This document shows, piece by piece, positions 1 to 4,897 of a stretch of DNA of 5,175 nucleotides. The DNA is taken from assembly GCA_946183385.1 (NCBI GenBank), contig CAMHBN010000155.1:1-5175 (forward strand). The letters are read 5' to 3'. The stretch is from an uncultured Ruminococcus sp. (GTDB lineage Bacteria; Bacillota; Clostridia; Oscillospirales; Ruminococcaceae). Numbering within the stretch: position 1 is the first letter of the stretch; each line of letters starts with the position of its first letter. The position numbers and the translations under genes were made by a program. The notes below the pieces were generated by a model, which saw nothing but the letters and a program-made list of their open reading frames with translations, searched no databases and had not been told where the DNA came from.

Positions 1-50
1 GCGGTGGCCGCGGTCAACCGCCTGCCCGGCACCCGGGTGCTGGAGGTCGG
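1..50. other. Possible chimeric or foreign edge sequence
   Basis: The first 50 bases hold about 80% G+C, far above the rest of the glycosyltransferase gene. On the plus strand, frame 1 reads through RLPGTRVLEVG (codons from about 19 to 51), which closely resembles motif I of class I SAM-dependent methyltransferases from high-GC bacteria. That frame stops at 79-81 inside the glycosyltransferase. The bases at about 35-51 fit both readings: methyltransferase VLEVG on plus, and DADLQHP of the glycosyltransferase on minus. A short shared stretch of this kind is the expected signature of an assembly or library chimera, but a genuine divergent glycosyltransferase sequence cannot be excluded from one edge. 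Confidence 0.5.
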
Positions 51-345
51 CGTCCATAACGACGACAAAGTCTCCCTTTGAGTTTTTGAGACCCGCGTAC
101 ATACCTGCTTCCTTTCCGAAGTTTCTGGAAAAGGAGATATATCTCACGCGCTCGTCCTTATCGGCGAGCTCGCGGAAAATTTCGAGAGTGCGGTCCTTGG
201 AACCGTCGTTGATGAAGAGAAATTCAAAATCTATATCTGAGTGTTCCTGCTTCATGCTGTTCGTGACCTTGATTATCTCGTCGTAGAACATGGGCAGGAC
301 TTCCTGCTCGTTGTAGCACGGCACAACGACTGAAATGAGCTTCAT
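1..345 (-). CDS. Family 2 glycosyltransferase, GtrB/DPM1-like, N-terminal part (cut by window edge)
   Basis: The gene begins at an ATG on the minus strand (345-343), preceded by a GGAGGT ribosome binding site (minus-strand reading of 351-356) five bases upstream. The 115 visible residues form the start of a GT-A fold: PCYNE at about 9-13, NDGSKDRT at 46-53, the family signature SRNFGKEAG at 73-81, and the metal/nucleotide-sugar DxD motif at D98-A-D100 followed by LQHP. This signature is typical of polyprenyl-phosphate sugar transferases (GtrB, CsbB, DPM1-like), which load a sugar from a nucleotide donor onto a lipid carrier at the inner membrane face. Such proteins usually run to about 300-330 residues with two C-terminal membrane helices, which lie outside the window. 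After P104 the family normally has another Pro and an acidic residue (PPE); here it reads GAGQAVDRGHR, which does not fit, so the last ~11 codons may not belong to this gene. The sugar cannot be inferred. Confidence 0.9.
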   Translation of the reverse strand, partial: MKLISVVVPCYNEQEVLPMFYDEIIKVTNSMKQEHSDIDFEFLFINDGSKDRTLEIFRELADKDERVRYISFSRNFGKEAGMYAGLKNSKGDFVVVMDADLQHPGAGQAVDRGHR

Positions 346-411
346 TTTTAACCTCCTCGGGCATATCGGAAAGCGGCGCGGGCCGCTCCCGACACAGAAA
401 AATACATTATT

Positions 412-440
412 ATTATACTACAAACAAAGAGATACTGCAA
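412..440 (-). promoter_or_regulatory. Sigma-A promoter for the glycosyltransferase gene
   Basis: On the minus strand a -35 box TTGCAG (440-435) is followed by a 17-bp spacer and a perfect -10 box TATAAT (417-412). Transcription would start near 405, giving a leader of about 60 nt before the ATG at 345. Hexamers, spacing and position all fit a housekeeping promoter. Confidence 0.75.
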
Positions 441-531
441 TAGCCCGACGGGTATTTTCGTAACTTTTCACATATAATTTTCCAAACGACCCATAAATAT
501 GAACTTCTTTAAATTATTTAGCAGTAAATGT

Positions 532-559
532 TTGAAATGGTGTAGTCAAAATGTATAAT
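532..559 (+). promoter_or_regulatory. Candidate upstream sigma-A promoter
   Basis: TTGAAA (532-537), a 16-bp spacer and a perfect TATAAT (554-559) point toward the repeat-protein gene at 879. It is the most distal of several candidates and would give a leader of more than 300 nt that crosses both palindromes. AT-rich DNA yields such matches by chance, so this one is less certain than the proximal promoter at 679-707. Confidence 0.45.
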
Positions 560-592
560 TTTCTCATTTTTTCATAACCTATACGGAAGTTT

Positions 593-659
593 TTGACAGA
601 AAAATCAATAACAATTTGTTATTTCCGCCGAAAAAATTATTTTTGGTATAATTTTTCGG
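593..659 (+). promoter_or_regulatory. Two AT-rich palindromes overlapping promoter-like boxes (possible operator)
   Basis: The first inverted repeat is AATAACA-ATT-TGTTATT (607-623), a perfect 7-bp stem. The second runs from CCGAAAAAATTAT (628-640) to ATAATTTTTCGG (648-659), complementary apart from one unpaired A. A consensus -35 box TTGACA (593-598) precedes the first palindrome, with a poor -10 (TGTTAT, 617-622) inside it. The right arm of the second contains an extended -10, TGGTATAAT (644-652), without a good -35. The arrangement suits a repressor site over a promoter, or AT-rich hairpins. No regulator can be named from the sequence, and function is inferred from position only. Confidence 0.4.
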
Positions 660-678
660 TTTTCTTATGAAAAAACTG

Positions 679-707
679 TTGATTTTTTTTTGCATATCGG
701 ATATAAT
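679..707 (+). promoter_or_regulatory. Proximal sigma-A promoter for the repeat-protein gene
   Basis: TTGATT (679-684), a 17-bp spacer and a perfect TATAAT (702-707) sit at the boundary between the AT-rich block and the structured leader. The predicted start is near 714, about 165 nt ahead of the ATG at 879. This is the best plus-strand candidate because spacing is ideal and the composition changes just downstream, as expected for a transcribed leader. Confidence 0.65.
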
Positions 708-713
708 ATATCT

Positions 714-878
714 GTAATGGTATCGCTCTGCGCCCTGTGACAGTCTGACGCTCTTTCTTCTTTAGCCGGCTGCCACCTTTTTATGCAAAGCGTTTGGGGG
801 ACCGACAGTTCGGTCAAAGAAATCGGCTGCTCGCTGCCGTAAAGCGTAGCTGCGGTCAACGCAGGATTGGAGAATGTT
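714..878 (+). promoter_or_regulatory. Long structured 5' leader of unknown class
   Basis: Between the proximal promoter and the start codon lie about 165 nt with several local hairpins: GACCGA-CAGT-TCGGTC (800-815), CGGC/GCCG (824-839) and CTGCG-GTCAA-CGCAG (850-864). The last ends five bases before the GGAG ribosome binding site (869-872), so its folding could affect initiation. AAAGCGT occurs twice (787-793 and 841-847), and either copy could pair with GACGCTCTTT at 748-757, which allows alternative folds. I do not recognise a riboswitch class: the cores of the c-di-GMP, TPP, SAM, cobalamin, FMN, lysine and T-box families are not visible. No U-rich terminator precedes the gene, so any control would more likely act on translation. 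Confidence 0.4.
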
Positions 879-3080
879 ATGGATATTAGGCTCGTAACGA
901 CTTCCTTCAATGATGAGGTACACGGCACCTTCAATGAGAAGAAGACAGGGTGCGGTATCAATCTTCTGAAGTCGGAAAATGTGACTCGCTACCACAGAAG
1001 CGGTATCATGAGGGACCTCGGCGAGATCACCTGTGAGAAGTGCAAGACAAAAATTGCCAAGGAAATGATAAAGTCCGACCAGAAGGAAATGAAGCTTCTC
1101 CTCAAGGAGGAAAAGCTCAAGGCAAAGAAGGGCATTGTTGACGACAGCATCGTTCCTCTCGCAGGCGCGGCGAAGATAACTAAGGAGCAGCCCCGCAAGC
1201 CCGCTCCCGCTCCGCAGCCTGCTTACCGGAAGCCCGAGCCGGCCGCTCCCGAGCAGCCTGCGAATATCGGAGCTACCATCCCCGGTACAGGCGTCGCTAT
1301 AGACAACAGCCTTGCGCAGTTCGCGATAAACAAGCCGCAGGCAGAGCCTGCTCCCGAGGCTGCACCGCAGGATAACTTCCTCGACCAGTTCGCTATCAAT
1401 AAGCCGCAGGAGGAAGCGCCCGCACCCGCTCCCGTACAGCAGGACGACTTCCTTGCGCAGTTTGCGGTTCCCGCTCCCGCTCAGGCAGAGCCCGAGCCCG
1501 TTTATGAGGAGCCCGCACCTGCTGCACCTCCCGTTATTGACGACATTTCCGCTGCCATCGCAGCAATGAATACAAATATCGCGCCCGCTCCTCAGCCCGC
1601 ACCTGTACATACAGCACCTGCACAGGCTGCACCAGCACCTCAGGTAGACGACATACTCAGTATGTTCTCCATCGAGGCTCCCGAGAAGCCCGCTGCAAGC
1701 GCTTATGACAACGATTCGAGCGTTATCGACGTCGCAGAGGAGAGCCTCTCCGCAGTCGAGCCCGAGCCCGTACAGCAGGCTCCTGCCGCTCCTCCCGTTA
1801 TCGATGACATCTCTGCGGCTGTTGAGGCAGCTCAGATGAATATACCCAAGCACGAAGCTCCCGTTCAGCCCGCACCCGTTCAGGCGGCACCCGCACCCGC
1901 ACCTGCACAGGCGGCTCCCGCTCACGCGCAGGACAAGGAGACAGTCAGCGAGTGGGATCTCATTGCGAACCAGCTCTTCGGCATAAACGCGGCAGCAGCT
2001 CAGGCAGGCGCACAGGCAGCAGCTCCCGTAATTGATGATATCTCCGCAGCAGTTGCAGCGGCAGAGCAGAATGTACCCAAGGTCGAGCCCGTACAGCAGG
2101 CGGCAGCTCCTGTCATCGACGACATCTCCGCAGCAGTTGACGCAGTGGCTCAGAACGTACCCAAGGTCGAGCCCGTACAGCAGGCAGCAGCACCCATCAT
2201 CGACGACATTTCCGCAGCCGTAAGCGCAGCTGCTCAGAATGCTCCCAAGATGGTCGCTCCCGCACCTGCTCCGGTTAAGCCCGTTTCCGTTAAGCCCACA
2301 CCTGTTAAGCCCGTCGCACCCGCACCTGCTCCTGCACCCGCAGTACAGCAGACTGCTCCCGCAGGTATGCCCGCAATGGGACAGGTGATCTCGGTACCGC
2401 AGATAACAGGCTACGATGCAGCAAAGCAGCCTATATATACTTACGTTCAGATGCAGATAACAGGCTACGGCGAGAATGGTCAGCCCGTTCTCTCACCCGT
2501 TCCCGGACAGGAGATCCCCGAGTTCGAGATGCCTTTCAACAAGAACACACGTCTTCAGGAGGCTATCAGAGCTGCTCAGGAGATACCCACCTCAGCTCAC
2601 GAGATGACTCCCGGACAGAGAATAGCCGCAGCAGAGGCAGCCAAGGGCTCGCCCATCAGCGCGAACGTATCCAAGATAGCTACGAACCAGCATACAAAGT
2701 CCACATCGCAGGCGTTCATCAACGCTATCTCCGAGTCGAAGGAGTACGCGAACCAGAGCCTTACGGATACACAGGGACTCCAGCAGAGAACACGTGTTAT
2801 CGGCTCTATCGAGGACGTTCTCTCGCAGCTCGGCGACAACTCCATCCAGCAGAAGAAGGCAGTCGATGCGAAGGTACAGCAGAACATCCCCGCTTTTCAG
2901 GAGTACAAGGCTCCCACAAGAAGCGCTTCGATGTCCTCGGCTCCCGCATACAGACCCAGTCCCAGACCTTCAGCTCCCACCGATGAGAGATTTCTCAGCA
3001 AGGCAGAGCTCAAGGCCATGAAGAAGCAGGAGAAGATAGACGCCAAGTTCAGAAAGGAAATGGCTAAGAGAGGCGGCTGA
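879..3080 (+). CDS. Pro/Ala-rich repeat-motif protein with N-terminal Cys/His domain, function unknown
   Basis: This is a 733-residue protein I cannot assign to a named family. The ATG at 879 is chosen because GGAG (869-872) lies six bases upstream; an in-frame TTG at 867 lacks a well-placed site. Residues 1-65 form a small domain with H15, C25, C52 and C55 (TGCG and TCEKCK), a spacing that suggests an HC3 zinc ribbon; a Lys/Glu helix follows to about 85. Residues 105-500 are low-complexity and rich in Pro, Ala and Gln, with two repeated short motifs: D[DN]xLxxF[AS][IV] (four copies, 142-265) and P[VI]IDDISAA (five copies, 218-447). Two QITGY repeats follow (508-542). Residues 553-670 look helical, and 705-731 form a Lys-rich basic tail. 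No signal peptide or membrane segment is seen, so it is probably cytosolic. The design suggests a flexible scaffold that displays peptides to a partner. A TPR-like protein is encoded next. It could also be a surface or nucleoid-associated protein; the role is unknown. Confidence 0.88.
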   Translation: MDIRLVTTSFNDEVHGTFNEKKTGCGINLLKSENVTRYHRSGIMRDLGEITCEKCKTKIAKEMIKSDQKEMKLLLKEEKLKAKKGIVDDSIVPLAGAAKITKEQPRKPAPAPQPAYRKPEPAAPEQPANIGATIPGTGVAIDNSLAQFAINKPQAEPAPEAAPQDNFLDQFAINKPQEEAPAPAPVQQDDFLAQFAVPAPAQAEPEPVYEEPAPAAPPVIDDISAAIAAMNTNIAPAPQPAPVHTAPAQAAPAPQVDDILSMFSIEAPEKPAASAYDNDSSVIDVAEESLSAVEPEPVQQAPAAPPVIDDISAAVEAAQMNIPKHEAPVQPAPVQAAPAPAPAQAAPAHAQDKETVSEWDLIANQLFGINAAAAQAGAQAAAPVIDDISAAVAAAEQNVPKVEPVQQAAAPVIDDISAAVDAVAQNVPKVEPVQQAAAPIIDDISAAVSAAAQNAPKMVAPAPAPVKPVSVKPTPVKPVAPAPAPAPAVQQTAPAGMPAMGQVISVPQITGYDAAKQPIYTYVQMQITGYGENGQPVLSPVPGQEIPEFEMPFNKNTRLQEAIRAAQEIPTSAHEMTPGQRIAAAEAAKGSPISANVSKIATNQHTKSTSQAFINAISESKEYANQSLTDTQGLQQRTRVIGSIEDVLSQLGDNSIQQKKAVDAKVQQNIPAFQEYKAPTRSASMSSAPAYRPSPRPSAPTDERFLSKAELKAMKKQEKIDAKFRKEMAKRGG
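1299..1673 (+). repeat. Four copies of a D[DN]xLxxF[AS][IV] peptide motif
   Basis: Within the disordered middle of the repeat-motif protein, the peptides IDNSLAQFAINKPQ (residues 141-154), QDNFLDQFAINKPQ (164-177), QDDFLAQFAV (188-197) and VDDILSMFSI (256-265) recur, separated by Pro/Ala/Glu linkers. Acidic residues followed by a spaced Leu-Phe pair are typical of short amphipathic binding motifs. EWDLIANQLFGIN at 358-370 may be a degenerate fifth copy. The motif is visible in the translation; that it binds a partner is inferred. Confidence 0.75.
1530..2249 (+). repeat. Five IDDISAA motif copies, the last three in a 28-residue tandem array
   Basis: Copies of P[VI]IDDISAA begin at 1530, 1794, 2025, 2109 and 2193. 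The last three keep an exact 84-bp (28-residue) period: units 2025-2108 and 2109-2192, then a partial unit 2193-2249. The first two tandem units share the linker NVPKVEPVQQAA, almost identical also in DNA, which points to recent unit duplication. Each copy has the pattern IDDISAA[VI]xAxxxN, a likely short amphipathic helix capped by acidic residues. The array is in frame and should be able to change copy number without disrupting the gene. Confidence 0.85.
2400..2507 (+). repeat. Two 18-residue QITGY repeats
   Basis: QITGYDAAKQPIY (from residue 508) and QITGYGENGQPVL (from residue 526) lie exactly 54 bp apart. The pattern QITGYxxxxQP[IV] resembles GYDxxGQPVY-type repeats that I recall from hypothetical proteins of ruminococci. 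That resemblance is from memory and was not searched. They separate the Pro/Ala-rich middle from the helical C-terminal part. Confidence 0.7.
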
Positions 3081-3110
3081 ATGTCAGCTGAGCTCAGATA
3101 AAACACAAAA

Positions 3111-3140
3111 AACGCCGGACTTAGCTCCGGCGTTGATATT
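3111..3140. terminator. Intergenic hairpin, terminator-like but better formed for the minus strand
   Basis: AACGCCGGA (3111-3119), loop CTTAGC, and TCCGGCGTT (3126-3134) form a perfect 9-bp stem in the 82-bp gap between the two large genes. Read on the plus strand, the stem is followed only by the weak tract TTGATATT. Read on the minus strand, it is followed by a run of six T and a further T-rich stretch (complement of 3101-3112). On the plus strand it may therefore be a leaky terminator, letting some transcription reach the TPR gene, or an mRNA-stabilising hairpin. A TGATATTAT extended -10 at 3134-3142 lacks a -35 box and is doubtful. Confidence 0.6.
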
Positions 3141-3162
3141 ATAACGAAATGAGGGAATGCCA

Positions 3163-4236
3163 ATGGCATACAACGATATACTTGAAGAGCTCCGTGCAAA
3201 GCTCGGAGAATCGGCGGACGAAAATGAAAAGCTGCTCAAGGCGGAGGGCGAGAGATTCGCAAAGGAAGGCGACTACGACGGATTGAAGGCAGTCGGCGAG
3301 CTCATAATGGAGAATATGCCCGAGGAGCGCCGCGAGGAGATAAACCGCCTCACTCACCTCGACGGCAAGCGCCTGAACGTGATATACGACGAGATAGACG
3401 CGCTCATCAAGGAGAAGAAGTACCTTGAAGCGCTGCCGATAGCGGAGAAGCTTTACAAGAAGATATGCCTCGAGTTCGCGGAGACGGAGAAGGCGAAGTT
3501 CGTATCGCTCCGCAACCCCTTCGAGGACAACCTCTGCCAGTTCCTTTTCAGCGAGGACAAGATACTCAACCGCACGCCGTTCAACTTCACGATGTACCTC
3601 ACTACTTACGCTTACCTGCTCATCGAGACGGGCGCGAATATCGACGCTATCCCCGTGCTTGAAAGGGCGATAGAGTTCAACCCCATCGACGTAGCACCGC
3701 GGTTCGAGCTTGCCGAGATATACAAGCTCATCAGGAACAAGAAGAAGGTGCTCGAGGTATCGCGCGAGACATTGAAGGTCGCGTACTCGCCGCTTTCGAT
3801 AGCGCGCTGCTACTCGAATATCGGCTATGCGCTTACGGATTCGGGCGACTACGAGGACGCCGCCGCATTCTATGTAGCGAGCGTGATGTTTGCACCGAAC
3901 CCCGCGGTCCCCTACGAGATGCAGCATCTTGCCGACCTCAAGGGCACGCCGATAAGGAAGCCCTCCATCGAGGAGATGGTGGAGGTCATGAAGAAGTACG
4001 ACATCGAGTACGGACCCGACAAGCACGTTATCGAGGTATCCGCGCAGCTTGCGGCGCATTATATGGGACTCGGCGACAAGGAGAACGCAGTGCAGGCGAT
4101 GAAGATAACCTACAATCTCACGCTTGATGAGGACATAAAGAAGCTGATAATACAGCTTGACCCGATGGCACAGATGCTCCGTCCGAAGGACGCGACGCAG
4201 ACTGATTTTGACCCGAGCGAAGCACCGAAGCAATAA
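3163..4236 (+). CDS. TPR-like helical repeat protein, function unknown
   Basis: This encodes 357 residues. The ATG at 3163 is preferred because GAGGG (3151-3155) is seven bases upstream; the in-frame ATG at 3157 sits only one base from that site. The protein is almost entirely predicted helix, with no signal peptide or membrane segment. TPR-type helical pairs are visible at about residues 147-175 (YLLIETG, AIPVLERAIEFNP), 180-208 and 214-248 (NIGYALTDSGDYEDAAAFYVASVMFAPNP, with the G-Y-A-F-A-P pattern of TPRs). Less clear repeats lie at 72-105 and 290-322. Residues 1-65 are charged and probably coiled or helical; the last 20 residues are polar and likely disordered. TPR proteins act as peptide-binding scaffolds, so this one may bind a neighbour product, but no enzymatic motif is visible. 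It probably shares some transcription with the gene upstream and ends at a strong terminator. Confidence 0.88.
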   Translation: MAYNDILEELRAKLGESADENEKLLKAEGERFAKEGDYDGLKAVGELIMENMPEERREEINRLTHLDGKRLNVIYDEIDALIKEKKYLEALPIAEKLYKKICLEFAETEKAKFVSLRNPFEDNLCQFLFSEDKILNRTPFNFTMYLTTYAYLLIETGANIDAIPVLERAIEFNPIDVAPRFELAEIYKLIRNKKKVLEVSRETLKVAYSPLSIARCYSNIGYALTDSGDYEDAAAFYVASVMFAPNPAVPYEMQHLADLKGTPIRKPSIEEMVEVMKKYDIEYGPDKHVIEVSAQLAAHYMGLGDKENAVQAMKITYNLTLDEDIKKLIIQLDPMAQMLRPKDATQTDFDPSEAPKQ

Positions 4237-4238
4237 TG

Positions 4239-4263
4239 AAAAGCGCCCTTTAGGGCGCTTTTT
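4239..4263 (+). terminator. Rho-independent terminator after the TPR gene
   Basis: AGCGCCC (4242-4248), loop TTTA, and GGGCGCT (4253-4259) form a GC-rich stem that extends through A-T pairs on both sides and is followed by a run of T to 4263. It begins three bases after the TAA stop codon. The upstream A-run would let it work in both directions. Confidence 0.92.
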
Positions 4264-4284
4264 CAATTCGCAATGCGTAATTAA

Positions 4285-4352
4285 TGTAGGGGCGGCGTCC
4301 CGCCGCCCGTTTACATACGCAGGATTTGCGGACGCCCAAAGGGCGCCCTACA
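4285..4352. mobile_element. Palindromic MITE/REP-like element with TGTAGGG termini
   Basis: A 68-bp GC-rich block starts with TGTAGGGGCG and ends with GCGCCCTACA, imperfect terminal inverted repeats. Inside are two hairpins: GGGCGGCG-TCC-CGCCGCCC (4290-4308, perfect 8-bp stem) and CGCCC-AAA-GGGCG (4333-4345). Elements with this build are, to my knowledge, common between genes in Oscillospiraceae and related Clostridia, but no search was run. No target-site duplication is obvious. The bases just upstream (about 4265-4284) form another imperfect palindrome, AATTCGCAATGCGTAATT, of a kind that also recurs between genes in gut Firmicutes. It encodes no protein and lies between the terminator at 4239-4263 and the promoter at 4435-4463. 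Confidence 0.65.
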
Positions 4353-4434
4353 AAATGTTATGCCAACATAACGAAAAAGAATGACACAATATTAACAAAC
4401 TATGCCGCAGACGTAAATTTTTCGTATACAGCTA

Positions 4435-4463
4435 TTGCAAGTTTGAGGGGATTGTGATATAAT
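4435..4463 (+). promoter_or_regulatory. Strong sigma-A promoter for the Asp23/Gls24-FakA operon
   Basis: TTGCAA (4435-4440), a 17-bp spacer and a perfect TATAAT (4458-4463) with an extended -10 (TGA before it) make a near-consensus promoter. Transcription should start near 4470, about 50 nt ahead of the ATG at 4520. A small GTGCA-GTTT-TGCAC hairpin (4472-4485) would lie at the very 5' end of the transcript. Confidence 0.85.
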
Positions 4464-4519
4464 CAATGTGTGTGCAGTTTTGCACGGCTTACTAATGAAC
4501 AAGAGAGGGAGTGCGCTTT

Positions 4520-4876
4520 ATGGTGACAGTAGAGAACCATATCGGCAAAATCACCGTTACGGAACAGTATCTCACCGAGCTCATACGCCACGCTGTCTGC
4601 GACTGCTTCGGAGTAGCCGACGTGTGCAGCGTAAACACGTTCCGCTCGGCGGTATCGTCGCTGACGGGAGGAAGAATGTGCAAGCGCAAGGGTGTGCTCG
4701 TGCGCACCGACAAGAACGGCGGGCTTATAATAGACCTGCATATAAAGGTCACTTACGGCACGAATATATCCGCCGCAGTGAACAGTATAACCCATAAGAT
4801 AGCATTTACGATAGAGGAAGCAGTAGGGATAGACGTGAGCAAGGTCAATGTGTACGTCGATGATATGAACTGCTGA
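4520..4876 (+). CDS. Asp23/Gls24 family envelope stress response protein (YloU-like)
   Basis: The 118-residue product matches the Asp23/Gls24 (DUF322) family in length and pattern: an N-terminal VENHIGKITVTEQYL, then HAVCDCFGVADV (residues 24-35), a strand-rich centre GLIIDLHIKVTYGTNI (68-83), and the C-terminal VSKVNVYVDDM typical of family members. The ATG at 4520 is chosen because GAGGGAG (about 4505-4511) lies eight bases upstream; an in-frame GTG at 4511 overlaps that site. Such proteins are cytosolic or membrane-associated and linked to cell-envelope homeostasis, with no known enzymatic activity. The next gene begins 21 bases after its stop and encodes FakA, an order conserved in many Firmicutes (yloU-yloV in Bacillus subtilis), which supports the call. 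Confidence 0.93.
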   Translation: MVTVENHIGKITVTEQYLTELIRHAVCDCFGVADVCSVNTFRSAVSSLTGGRMCKRKGVLVRTDKNGGLIIDLHIKVTYGTNISAAVNSITHKIAFTIEEAVGIDVSKVNVYVDDMNC

Positions 4877-4897
4877 GCGATTGGGAGGAAATAGAAC

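Larger units (their letters stand above)
346..878. other. Divergent AT-rich intergenic region
   Basis: This 533-bp gap separates two divergently transcribed genes and contains no convincing protein gene. From about 395 to 715 it is strongly AT-rich and holds sigma-A-like promoters facing both ways plus two AT-rich palindromes (607-623 and 628-659). From about 714 to 878 the composition shifts to GC-richer, hairpin-forming sequence that probably forms the untranslated leader of the gene at 879. Positions 441-531 hold nothing I can name beyond AT-rich sequence, including a short TAAAT/ATTTA palindrome at 510-520. The individual sites are listed separately. Confidence 0.8.

Noticed and set aside
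717..740. Seven-codon upstream reading frame (ATG to TGA) in the leader
   Set aside because: No ribosome binding site precedes it, the predicted transcript begins within a few bases of it, and its codons show no regulatory pattern such as a run of one amino acid.
781..864. Leader resembling a c-di-GMP-I (GEMM) riboswitch because of TATGCAAAGCG
   Set aside because: Only the short GCAAAGC string fits. The conserved flanking stem, the GNRA tetraloop hairpin and its receptor are absent.
867..881. TTG at 867 as start of the repeat-motif protein
   Set aside because: It has no suitably spaced ribosome binding site, whereas the ATG at 879 has GGAG six bases upstream.
762..1925. Long minus-strand open frame (387 codons) opposite the repeat-motif gene
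   Set aside because: Its Cys/Gly/Arg/Leu-rich product mirrors the Pro/Ala/Gln codons of the plus-strand gene, it has no good ribosome binding site, and it ends in the leader region. It is an antisense by-product of codon bias.
1530..2249. CRISPR array from regularly spaced repeats
   Set aside because: The repeats are in frame within a coding sequence, imperfect at DNA level mostly at third codon positions, and the intervening sequence is also repeated. These are protein repeats.
3139..4266. Long minus-strand open frame (375 codons) covering the whole TPR gene
   Set aside because: It is rich in Leu, Arg, Val and His with no recognisable domain and starts inside the terminator hairpin. The plus-strand frame has clear TPR patterns, a ribosome binding site and a terminator.
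4357..4372. GTTATG-CCAA-CATAAC palindrome as a terminator or operator
   Set aside because: The six-base stem is AT-rich, followed by A rather than T, and about 60 bases upstream of the promoter. It may be chance; no support for a function.
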